A stretch of DNA of 5,833 nt, from assembly GCA_002328625.1 (NCBI GenBank), contig DCVC01000079.1:1-5833 (forward strand), given 5' to 3'. The notes under the pieces were generated by a model that worked only from the letters and a program-made list of their open reading frames with translations, was not told the DNA's origin and ran no database searches. The stretch's first letter is position 1, and each line of letters starts with the position of its first letter. This stretch comes from Bacteroidales bacterium UBA2198. GTDB lineage: Bacteria > Bacteroidota > Bacteroidia > Bacteroidales > VadinHA17. Positions 1 through 5,833 of this stretch are shown here, piece by piece. The translations under genes were made by a program, and so were the position numbers.

Positions 1-518
1 GTTAATACTTCAAACCTTACATACAGGACACTTCTTGAAAGGAATTCCCTCTTATTTTCCAATGACGGAATCAGGTATCGATAATCAATCATTCTTACCA
101 AATCTTTTTTGAAGATGAGACATACATCAATCCCTCTTTCATCAGGGGAATCCTCATGAATGATCCCCCAGGAAGAATTTGATAAATAGGTGTCATAAAT
201 CAGGTCCTCAATAACTTTCCGGTTTTCAACCTCACAAAAGCCAACTATTGAAGGAGCAGTCCACTCTCCTGCTGCTACAATAGTCTTATAAAGTGAATTG
301 ATTTTCTGATTATATCTTTTCCCGTTCCATCGCATAACACCCCCCGGAAGGAAGTCATCATCATTCTTCAGAGTATCATTGTAGCAATCAAAAAGATTCT
401 CAACATTATAGAACATTATCCTCAGAGGATTTGCTTTAATCTCGTCCTGTGAGTATAATCTTAATGCCAGGGAAAAAAGCAGCACGAGGGTACTCCAGAT
501 GATCCTTCTAGAAAGCAT
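1..518 (-). CDS. Exported endonuclease/exonuclease/phosphatase (EEP) family protein, 3' end cut off by the window edge
   Basis: An ATG at 518..516 opens a frame with no stop down to base 1, giving 172 complete codons. The N-terminus (residues 1-24, MLSRRIIWSTLVLLFSLALR then LYSQ) is a Sec-type signal peptide, so the product is probably periplasmic, surface-associated or secreted. The mature part carries EEP (DNase I-like) hallmarks: FYNVENLFD at 36-44, whose Asn38 matches the usual metal/phosphate-site Asn; DDDFLPGG and RWNGKRYNQK at about 53-72; IVGFCEVEN at 91-99, whose Glu96 is the likely metal-binding Glu; and HEDSPDERGIDV at 121-132. The C-terminal catalytic Asp and His of the fold would lie beyond the window, so activity cannot be judged. 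Family members cleave DNA, RNA or phosphoester substrates; the substrate here is unknown. The start overlaps the stop of the PorP/SprF-like gene by 11 nt, indicating the same transcript and probable translational coupling. The family call is firm, but the specific function is not assigned. Confidence 0.88.
   Translation of the reverse strand, partial: MLSRRIIWSTLVLLFSLALRLYSQDEIKANPLRIMFYNVENLFDCYNDTLKNDDDFLPGGVMRWNGKRYNQKINSLYKTIVAAGEWTAPSIVGFCEVENRKVIEDLIYDTYLSNSSWGIIHEDSPDERGIDVCLIFKKDLVRMIDYRYLIPSLENKREFLSRSVLYVRFEVL
508..518 (-). other. 11-nt gene overlap (PorP/SprF-like stop / EEP start)
   Basis: On the minus strand the bases AATGCTTTCTAG contain both the ATG of the EEP gene (518..516) and the TAG that ends the PorP/SprF-like gene (510..508), in different frames. 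A weak GGTGG lies four bases before the ATG. The overlap supports translational coupling and cotranscription. The EEP start is supported because a good signal peptide follows it immediately. Confidence 0.8.
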
Positions 519-1506
519 TGATCCACCGGTACCTGCGAGCACTTCCACCAAACTTGACAGCAAGGGTAAGTTCATGAGTACCTGAGCTTTGTTTCCGAAT
601 ATCTGTTAAAGTAAAATCAAATGCGTATGCAATATAAAACCTGTCAACTCTCAGACCAATCATGCTTATTAAAGCATCATTAGTTCGCCATGATATTCCG
701 GCCCAGTAATCTTCCCTGTAGTAAACCCTGGATGTAATATCAAGCTGAAGAGCTTTAAAGACCATATCCGACGATTTAATGAAGGCTGACGGTTCCAGAA
801 GCCAGTTTGATGCAAGCGGTATCTTGACCCCTCCGGTCAGAAAATAATGACCAATCTCCGATCTCTTATTGTCCGAACTGTTACCAAACATTAAAGAGCC
901 TCTCAACATATTGGTCATAGCAAAACCAATATAGTATTTTTCAGTTGTATAACTGACACCGAAATTGAAATCAGGAATAAAAACGGACCTGTCGTAATTA
1001 TTCAGGTAAGGATCATTCTGATCATAAATCAGGCCGTCGGTGTTTATGTTATACTGGTATGCTGACAGAGACAGACCAAAAGAGAGATTATTAAGGGATG
1101 AACCCTCCTCGCCGAATGGTATGTGATATGCATAAGCAGCCTGAATACCAGTACGTTTTATAATGCCGTTGTTGTCGTTAAAAATGTATCCGCCAATGCC
1201 AATCCTGCCTCCCTTGGTAGGTCGTACAAGCTTCTTGCGGACTGATGTGGATCTTGATATATAACTGTCATTCAGGACCCGGGTCTGAAAACTCACTGCG
1301 TAAGTGCTCGGCGCCTGAGGCATACCTACCCACTGTTCCCTTACAGTGAGATTGATGGTCGTGTAAACATCCCTTCCCGCTACAGACGGATTAATGAGAA
1401 ATCCATTCATAGTATACTGGCTGTACATCGGAACCTGCTGCGCCGTCAGGTCGCCGGAAAAAAGACCCAGAACAAGAGCCGGTAAAAAATATTTTATGTA
1501 ACTCAT
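508..1506 (-). CDS. Type IX secretion system PorP/SprF-family outer-membrane protein
   Basis: The 332-residue protein starts at ATG 1506..1504 and stops at TAG 510..508. Residues 1-22 form a signal peptide (hydrophobic YFLPALVLGLF, then a likely cut after LTA before QQVPMYSQ). The mature N-terminus shows the PorP/SprF signature: PMYSQYTMNGFLINPSVAG at 26-44, REQWVG at 56-61 and APST close behind. The rest alternates short amphipathic strands and polar loops (GRIGIGGYIFNDNNGI, FGVSYTTEKYYIGFAMTNML, YYREDYWAGISWR), as expected of an outer-membrane beta barrel. In Flavobacterium johnsoniae the family member SprF is required for SprB to reach the cell surface, and PorP/SprF-like genes are often found next to genes for type B sorting-domain cargo. 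Here the gene lies 28 nt after such a cargo gene, so it is most likely that cargo's dedicated partner (inference). A TTG at 1521 in the same frame would add five residues (MKIKD) ahead of the signal peptide. ATG is preferred because it is the commoner codon and places a normal signal peptide at the N-terminus. I leave the symbol blank because many paralogues exist. Confidence 0.95.
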   Translation of the reverse strand: MSYIKYFLPALVLGLFSGDLTAQQVPMYSQYTMNGFLINPSVAGRDVYTTINLTVREQWVGMPQAPSTYAVSFQTRVLNDSYISRSTSVRKKLVRPTKGGRIGIGGYIFNDNNGIIKRTGIQAAYAYHIPFGEEGSSLNNLSFGLSLSAYQYNINTDGLIYDQNDPYLNNYDRSVFIPDFNFGVSYTTEKYYIGFAMTNMLRGSLMFGNSSDNKRSEIGHYFLTGGVKIPLASNWLLEPSAFIKSSDMVFKALQLDITSRVYYREDYWAGISWRTNDALISMIGLRVDRFYIAYAFDFTLTDIRKQSSGTHELTLAVKFGGSARRYRWINAF

Positions 1507-1534
1507 ATCTTTTATCTTCAATATATTTTATTGT
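1507..1534 (-). promoter_or_regulatory. Short A/T-rich intergenic spacer and translation-initiation region
   Basis: This 28-nt gap between the TGA of the giant gene and the ATG of the PorP/SprF-like gene is 24/28 A or T. It has no GGAGG-like sequence, only AAGATAAAAGAT directly before the ATG. A-rich, SD-poor leaders are normal in Bacteroidota. It holds no hairpin able to act as a terminator and is too short for an independent promoter plus leader, so the two genes are most simply read as one transcript. Confidence 0.55.
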
Positions 1535-4500
1535 TCATCTAATAACACTAATAACACCTGATCTTGGCGGAGACCCGTCATTCAGATACAAAATATAATG
1601 ATATGAATCTGTGGGAACAAGTTTGCCGTTGTCCTTGCCATCCCAGGGATTGGCTGATATATTCTTCGTTCTGAATACCAGCTTGCCCCACCGGTTATAT
1701 ACAAAGACCTCGGCATTCGGATAGATGTCTATGTTCCTGATGATCCACTCATCATTATACCCGTCATTATTCGGCGTAATTATCTGGGGTATTACCACAC
1801 AATTTAAAGTACCGGTAAAATCAACCTCCACAACAAGTGATTTTGCACAGTTGTTCTGATCTGTTACAACAACAGTGTAAGGATCGTCGGAAGGTAAAAT
1901 ATTCGTTCTGTTTTGTGTTGTTGCACCATCATACCATAATATTGTATAGGGTGGTGTGCCACCTGTTATCTGGAGTGTTATGGAACCGTCAGACACATCA
2001 GGGCAGGATGCAGAATTGGCTGTTGCTGAAAGTAATAAAGGCTGAGGTTCGGTTATCTGAGCAGCACCATTAATAGTACATCCATTGGCGTCGGTCACTG
2101 TCACTGAATAATTACCAGATGTAAGACCTGATGCTACAGAGTTTGTCTGGACAGGAGTGGTAGTCCAGGAATAGGAATATGGTGCTACGCCACCGGAGAC
2201 CGTTGCTGATGCAGTTCCTGTTGCATCTCCCGAACAGAGTACGTTCACCCGGTCAACAACAATACTGAGAGGTTCATCAGGTCCAGTAATTGAGAAAGGC
2301 ATATCAAATATATCCATAACCGCATCCCTTATGGTAATTACATAGTTGCCCGGTACCAGCGACCCGAAAATTCCTGAGGATTGATATGCACTTCCGTTAA
2401 TACTGTACTCATAAGGGGATGTACCACCCCAGCCTGTAACAGTAATACTGCCCGAACTGGTTCCATGGCAGATTATATTATTAATGGATATCAATATGCC
2501 GGTTAGCGGTATCATTGGCTGAGTTATAGTAACGGGCACTTCAAATGTGCAAAGGTTTGCATCCTGAATGGTAACGATATAAGATCCTGCTGCCACAGAA
2601 GTGAAAGTGCCTGAAGACTGATATTCACCTGTTCCGGGCCTGTAACTGTACGGTGAAGTACCTCCTGAACCTTCAACAGTAAAACTGCCATCACTACCTC
2701 CATATTCTGAAACGTCAGTCTGCGATATTATGCTTCCTGACAGCGGAGAAGCCGGCTGGGATACCTCTCCTGTCATAAACAGTGAACAGCTGTTTACATC
2801 AGTGACTGTTACAGAATAAGTTTCAGCAACAAGTTCTGCTATATCTTCACCTGTCGAACCATTACTCCAGCTAAAAGCATAAGGCTGGGTGCCCCCTGTA
2901 ACTGTAAGATCAATGAAGCCTGTGTTTTGTCCGTGACAAAGTATATCTGTAATATCAAATACTCCCGATAAAGGTAGCGGCTGGCTTACAGAAAACGAAG
3001 CAGTGGCAGTACAGCTATTAGCATCAGTAACTGTTACCGAATAGGTTGCTGTTGGAATATTAATAAGATCTTCTGTAGTTGCTCCGTTACTCCAAAGGTA
3101 AGTAAACGGAGCTGCGCCGTTCATAACAGTCAGGTCAATTGCTCCCGTGCTCTCTCCGGAACAGAGAACATCTGTTATCCCGGCACTAACTGTAAGCCCC
3201 GTGGAGGGCTGTGTTATCTCAACATCCGCTGTTGCGGTGCATCCGTTCCCATCTGTTACTGTAACAGTGTAATTTCCCGCAGAAAGTCCTGAAATAGCAG
3301 GGATTGTCTGAACAGGTACCGTGTTCCATGAATAGTTGTAAGGTCCAGTTCCTCCAGACGGTATGGCAACTGAACTTCCTGTTGAGCCTCCAAAACATAA
3401 AACATCAACTTTCGTACAGGTTACGGAAAGTGCCGAAACCGGCTGGGTTATTTCCACATTAATGTTATAAAGGCACAGGTTGGCATCCCTGATAGTTACA
3501 TTAAACACTCCGGAAGTAAGGTTGCTGAAAGTTCCCGAAGCTTGAAAGATTCCGGCATCAAATGAATATTCATAGGGTGATGTGCCGCCTGAACCGGTTA
3601 TTGTAACACTACCTGTGGCATCGCCAAAACAATTTACATTGGTTTGAGAAACAATAGTTCCTGTAAGAGGGGCAGAAGGTTGCATGATAATAACCGGGAA
3701 ACTAAATGCGCAAAGGTTTGCATCTCTTACATCCACATTATGCACTCCTGCAGTCAATCCGGCAAAGGTACCTGAAGATTGGAAAACACCTCCGTCCATA
3801 CTGTATTCATAAGGTGGTGTGCCTCCTGAGCCTATAATTGTTATGGCTCCTGAAGGATCGCCAAAACAAGGAACATTTGTAAGTGAACTGATGCTTCCGC
3901 TTAATGGCGAAGATGGTTGTGTTATTGTGACAGGAATAATGTGAGTGCAAAGATTGGCATCTCTGACAGTGATATTGTAATTACCTGCGTTAAGCGAACT
4001 AAAATTACCTGAAGCCTGGTATGCCCCTTCACCGATCCTGAATTCATAAGGTACAACACCTCCCGACCCGGTAACTGATATATCCCCATCATTGCCGCCA
4101 AAGCAGGAAACATTGTTTTGAGAGGCAATTGTGCCTCCGACTGCTGTTGCTGGTTCTGTTACTGCTCCATTTACAATGACAGAGCAATTATTAGCATCTG
4201 TAATTGTTACATTATAATTGCCTGCCGGAAGGTTCGCAATATCTTCGGTTGTTGCACCATTATTCCATAAATAACTGTATGGTTCCGTTCCGCCGGTTAC
4301 TGTAAGATTGACGGCACCTGTTGATTCTCCATAACAAAGAACACTTGTTATTAGCACTGTTCCGCCAAGAGGCGCCAAAGGTTGCGTTATATTTACCGGG
4401 ACTGTTGTCTGGCAGTTGTTATTATCGCGTATTGTTATAGTATATGATCCTGCAGATAAACCGACAAAAACATTTGATCCCTGAAAAATCCCTCCAAAAA

Positions 4501-5833
4501 GGCTGTATTCATATGGAGGAGTTCCTCCTGATGCTGTTATTGCCACCGAGCCATCTGTACCTCCGAAACAACTGACATTGGTCTGAGCGGACACAATTCC
4601 TGTCAGTGGGTTTGGCTGATTTATTATAAAAGGAAGGTTAAAAGTACAACCTGCAGCGTCCCTTATACTTATTATATGATTACCCGGAGGAATGCCGGTA
4701 AAAGTACCTCCTGGCTGCCATGCACCTCCATTAAGAGAATACTGATATGGTGGCAGACCAGATCCGGGTGTCGCCAGAGCAGTTACACTGCCATCTGAAG
4801 CTCCGTTGCAGGTGACGTCCGTCAGTGTTATTATTGAGCCGGTAAGATTTGATATTGAAATGTTAATGAATACAGAACCCGAACATGAGTTTGAGTTTTC
4901 TGCAGTAACCATAATATTACCTGATGGGCCATTGCCCCACCTCACCGTCACAAAGTTATCTGCAGTTGTTCCACCACCTGTTATATTGCCTCCTGTAACA
5001 GTCCAGTTATGAAGGGCATAATTTTCAGTAAGGGAATAAGTATGTTCAGAATTTGAACAGACATTAATGTCAGGATTATCAAACACAGGTTCCGGAGAAG
5101 CTGTTACCGAAACAGTATTTATTATTGTATATTCACATAATTCCCCGATAAGGTTCAGCTTCGTGATGGTTGCAGTTACAACACCTTCGGGAATACCAGG
5201 ATTCCAGTTAACGTTGATCCTGCTGGTATCCGTATCAGCGCTTACTATCGTTCCGTTGGTTACATTCCAGGTGTATGTTGCATCAGGTTCATAAATGGCA
5301 GAATAAGTTCTTATTTCATCCTTGCATGCTTCCGATGTAATGTATGTTTTGTTGTCGAACACAGGACCGTTCATGTTTATTGATATCTCAGAAGTATCTT
5401 TACATCCGTTCCCATCAGTGACCACGAGCCTGATTCCGTAAACTCCCGGAGTCATCGTGTTATTAAGATAGGGTGTTTGCGATGTGCTTGTGTTACTGAA
5501 TTGCAGGTATGGCCAGACCGGAAGAACTACAAGGAATGGTTTACTTGCCTCATTTATTCCTTTCCAGAAATATGAATAAATGCCATCACCCCCTTCAATA
5601 TCCGCCATGTAAATGGAATAAGAAACCGCCAGATTACAGTTATTGACCGACATACTGATAATATCAAGGGATGATGTAACAGAAACGTTAACACCACGGG
5701 AAGCAGAGTTGCCGTGAGCATCCAGAGCTGAAAGGGTAACATTTCTGTTACCAACATCACTGCAGCTGAAAGTATTCGGAGAGACAGACAAAGTTACCGG
5801 CCCGCAGTTATCAAAAGTGCCGTTATCAACATC
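1535..5833 (-). CDS. Giant SprB-repeat surface protein with T9SS type B (gliding-motility-associated) C-terminal sorting domain, 5' partial
   Basis: The frame ends at TGA (1537..1535) and is open through the right edge, giving at least 1432 residues. The first possible in-frame start, TTG at 5791, lies inside an Ig-like module (upstream residues read DVDNGTFDNCGPVT), so it is not the real start; the signal peptide must lie outside the window. Counting that TTG codon as residue 1, the order is: end of an HYR/Ig-like module to about 40; three PKD-like modules at about 41-312; thirteen SprB-type repeats at 313-1325; a type B T9SS C-terminal domain at 1335-1418. The composition is rich in Thr, Ser, Gly and Asn, with regularly spaced Cys and no transmembrane segment, typical of extended secreted stalk proteins. 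The expected route is Sec export, then T9SS passage across the outer membrane to the surface. A role in adhesion or gliding is inferred from SprB; presence of the repeat family alone does not prove motility. The next gene encodes a PorP/SprF-like partner, which fits T9SS cargo. Confidence 0.95.
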   Translation of the reverse strand, partial: DVDNGTFDNCGPVTLSVSPNTFSCSDVGNRNVTLSALDAHGNSASRGVNVSVTSSLDIISMSVNNCNLAVSYSIYMADIEGGDGIYSYFWKGINEASKPFLVVLPVWPYLQFSNTSTSQTPYLNNTMTPGVYGIRLVVTDGNGCKDTSEISINMNGPVFDNKTYITSEACKDEIRTYSAIYEPDATYTWNVTNGTIVSADTDTSRINVNWNPGIPEGVVTATITKLNLIGELCEYTIINTVSVTASPEPVFDNPDINVCSNSEHTYSLTENYALHNWTVTGGNITGGGTTADNFVTVRWGNGPSGNIMVTAENSNSCSGSVFINISISNLTGSIITLTDVTCNGASDGSVTALATPGSGLPPYQYSLNGGAWQPGGTFTGIPPGNHIISIRDAAGCTFNLPFIINQPNPLTGIVSAQTNVSCFGGTDGSVAITASGGTPPYEYSLFGGIFQGSNVFVGLSAGSYTITIRDNNNCQTTVPVNITQPLAPLGGTVLITSVLCYGESTGAVNLTVTGGTEPYSYLWNNGATTEDIANLPAGNYNVTITDANNCSVIVNGAVTEPATAVGGTIASQNNVSCFGGNDGDISVTGSGGVVPYEFRIGEGAYQASGNFSSLNAGNYNITVRDANLCTHIIPVTITQPSSPLSGSISSLTNVPCFGDPSGAITIIGSGGTPPYEYSMDGGVFQSSGTFAGLTAGVHNVDVRDANLCAFSFPVIIMQPSAPLTGTIVSQTNVNCFGDATGSVTITGSGGTSPYEYSFDAGIFQASGTFSNLTSGVFNVTIRDANLCLYNINVEITQPVSALSVTCTKVDVLCFGGSTGSSVAIPSGGTGPYNYSWNTVPVQTIPAISGLSAGNYTVTVTDGNGCTATADVEITQPSTGLTVSAGITDVLCSGESTGAIDLTVMNGAAPFTYLWSNGATTEDLINIPTATYSVTVTDANSCTATASFSVSQPLPLSGVFDITDILCHGQNTGFIDLTVTGGTQPYAFSWSNGSTGEDIAELVAETYSVTVTDVNSCSLFMTGEVSQPASPLSGSIISQTDVSEYGGSDGSFTVEGSGGTSPYSYRPGTGEYQSSGTFTSVAAGSYIVTIQDANLCTFEVPVTITQPMIPLTGILISINNIICHGTSSGSITVTGWGGTSPYEYSINGSAYQSSGIFGSLVPGNYVITIRDAVMDIFDMPFSITGPDEPLSIVVDRVNVLCSGDATGTASATVSGGVAPYSYSWTTTPVQTNSVASGLTSGNYSVTVTDANGCTINGAAQITEPQPLLLSATANSASCPDVSDGSITLQITGGTPPYTILWYDGATTQNRTNILPSDDPYTVVVTDQNNCAKSLVVEVDFTGTLNCVVIPQIITPNNDGYNDEWIIRNIDIYPNAEVFVYNRWGKLVFRTKNISANPWDGKDNGKLVPTDSYHYILYLNDGSPPRSGVISVIR
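1538..1789 (-). other. T9SS type B C-terminal sorting domain (CHU_C / gliding-motility-associated)
   Basis: The last 84 residues (1335-1418, counting the TTG at 5791 as 1) match the type B T9SS sorting domain point by point: IITPNNDGYNDEWIIRNID, then the strand EVFVYNRWGKLVF, then WDGKDNG, then TDSYHYILYLNDG, ending in SGVISVIR at the stop codon. The domain is complete, with no truncation or frameshift. In characterised systems this domain directs cargo to the T9SS translocon, and type B cargo generally depends on a PorP/SprF-like protein, which the next gene provides. A lone Cys (1331) sits just before the domain in the linker FTGTLNCVVIPQ. Confidence 0.95.
1817..4855 (-). repeat. Array of 13 SprB-type repeats (coding tandem repeat)
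   Basis: Thirteen tandem units of 75-81 residues follow the pattern T[ND]VxCxGxxxGxxxxxxxGGTxPY, then [IV]T[IV][RT]DANxC, ending in ITQP. From N- to C-terminus the units are: 1, 4613-4855; 2, 4379-4612; 3, 4151-4378; 4, 3914-4150; 5, 3677-3913; 6, 3440-3676; 7, 3206-3439; 8, 2978-3205; 9, 2753-2977; 10, 2516-2752; 11, 2279-2515; 12, 2045-2278; 13, 1817-2044. Boundaries are placed after the closing QP/EP/GP and are approximate by a few residues. The central segment defines three subtypes: A (YEYSxDGGxFQxSGTF: units 1, 2, 4, 5, 6, 10, 11), B (YxWxNGATTEDI: 3, 8, 9 and a divergent 13) and C (YSWxxxPVQT: 7, 12). Unit 10 lacks the first Cys and unit 11 the second. The units differ at many third codon positions, so the array is old rather than a fresh expansion. 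Such repeats characterise SprB and related T9SS-secreted adhesins. Confidence 0.93.
4856..5671 (-). other. Three PKD-like modules (in the giant surface protein)
   Basis: Three Ig-fold PKD-like modules lie between the HYR-like end and the SprB array (residues about 41-142, 143-234 and 235-312, counting the TTG at 5791 as 1). The first ends in GVYGIRLVVTDGNGCKDTSE, a typical PKD closing strand. The second and third both open with PVFDN (143-147 and 235-239), followed by a Cys (SEACKDE; NVCSNSEH), a TY strand start and a central xxWxVTxG core (TWNVTNG, NWTVTGG). This pair therefore looks like a module duplication. PKD-like modules in secreted Bacteroidota proteins usually act as spacers or carbohydrate/protein-binding stalk units; no specific ligand can be inferred. 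Confidence 0.7.
5672..5833 (-). other. HYR/Ig-like module, C-terminal part (in the giant surface protein)
   Basis: These 54 in-window codons read VDNGTFDNCGP, then SVSPNTFSCSDVGNRNVTLS, then ALDAHGNSASRGVNVSV. This is the pattern of HYR-like repeats common in Bacteroidota surface proteins, where such modules often occur in long tandem runs. The usual late Cys of the form NGNxSTC is replaced here by SASRG. More copies may precede it beyond the window edge (inference). The match is by motif recognition only. Confidence 0.6.

Noticed and set aside
1507..1534. Possible internal promoter for the PorP/SprF-like gene.
   Set aside because: The gap is only 28 nt and A/T-rich by default. No Bacteroidota -33/-7 pair (TTTG / TAnnTTTG) at correct spacing could be supported, and any such element would have to lie inside the upstream coding sequence.
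1837..2073. Plus-strand open frame of 78 codons.
   Set aside because: It lies wholly antisense to SprB repeats 12 and 13, has no recognisable domain and a composition expected of a shadow frame. Similar plus-strand frames at 4806-5012 and 5067-5294 were rejected for the same reason.
2549..2563. The 15-mer gcaaaggtttgcatc occurs at 2549-2563 and again at 3710-3724, with an internal 5-bp inverted repeat, resembling a protein-binding site.
   Set aside because: It encodes the conserved DANLC motif in repeats 10 and 5; related but drifted versions occur at the same place in other A-type units. Protein conservation explains it.
1817..4855. Regular repeats could suggest a CRISPR array or non-coding satellite.
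   Set aside because: The period is about 225-243 bp, the repeats are conserved in protein far more than in DNA, and one frame stays open throughout. They are coding SprB repeats.
5554..5760. Minus-strand 68-codon frame overlapping the giant gene in another frame; a similar one lies at 3922-4128.
   Set aside because: Both are out-of-frame readings of clearly coding sequence with no initiation signal or known motif.

Overview
The window looks like Bacteroidota (Bacteroidetes) chromosomal DNA. The protein families are diagnostic: a type IX secretion system (T9SS) PorP/SprF-like outer-membrane protein, and a giant surface protein built of SprB-type repeats that ends in a type B (gliding-motility-associated, CHU_C-like) T9SS sorting domain. 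Translation-initiation regions are A/T-rich with no strong Shine-Dalgarno sequence, which also fits. Genus and species cannot be determined from the sequence alone.

All genes lie on the minus strand, so the transcript runs from high to low coordinates. (1) 5833..1535 is the 3' part of a very large secreted, probably adhesin-like protein. Its reading frame is open through the window edge, so the true start lies outside. It shows the end of an Ig-like/HYR-like module, three PKD-like modules, thirteen SprB-type repeats of about 75-80 residues, and the C-terminal sorting domain. (2) After a 28-nt A/T-rich gap, 1506..508 encodes a PorP/SprF-family outer-membrane beta-barrel protein with a signal peptide. 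(3) Overlapping the end of that gene by 11 nt, 518..1 begins an exported endonuclease/exonuclease/phosphatase (EEP)-fold protein that is cut by the left edge of the window.

The layout suggests one operon: a T9SS cargo, its dedicated PorP/SprF-type partner, and a third exported protein of the EEP superfamily. The first two form a recognised pairing, since SprF is needed for surface delivery of SprB in Flavobacterium johnsoniae. The co-transcribed EEP enzyme is the less explained element.

The most notable sequence-level observations are that the SprB repeats fall into three interleaved subtypes, and that two adjacent repeats (10 and 11) have each lost a different one of the two otherwise invariant cysteines. 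No RNA gene, mobile element, CRISPR array, promoter or terminator was found. Apart from the 28-nt gap, the window is entirely coding.
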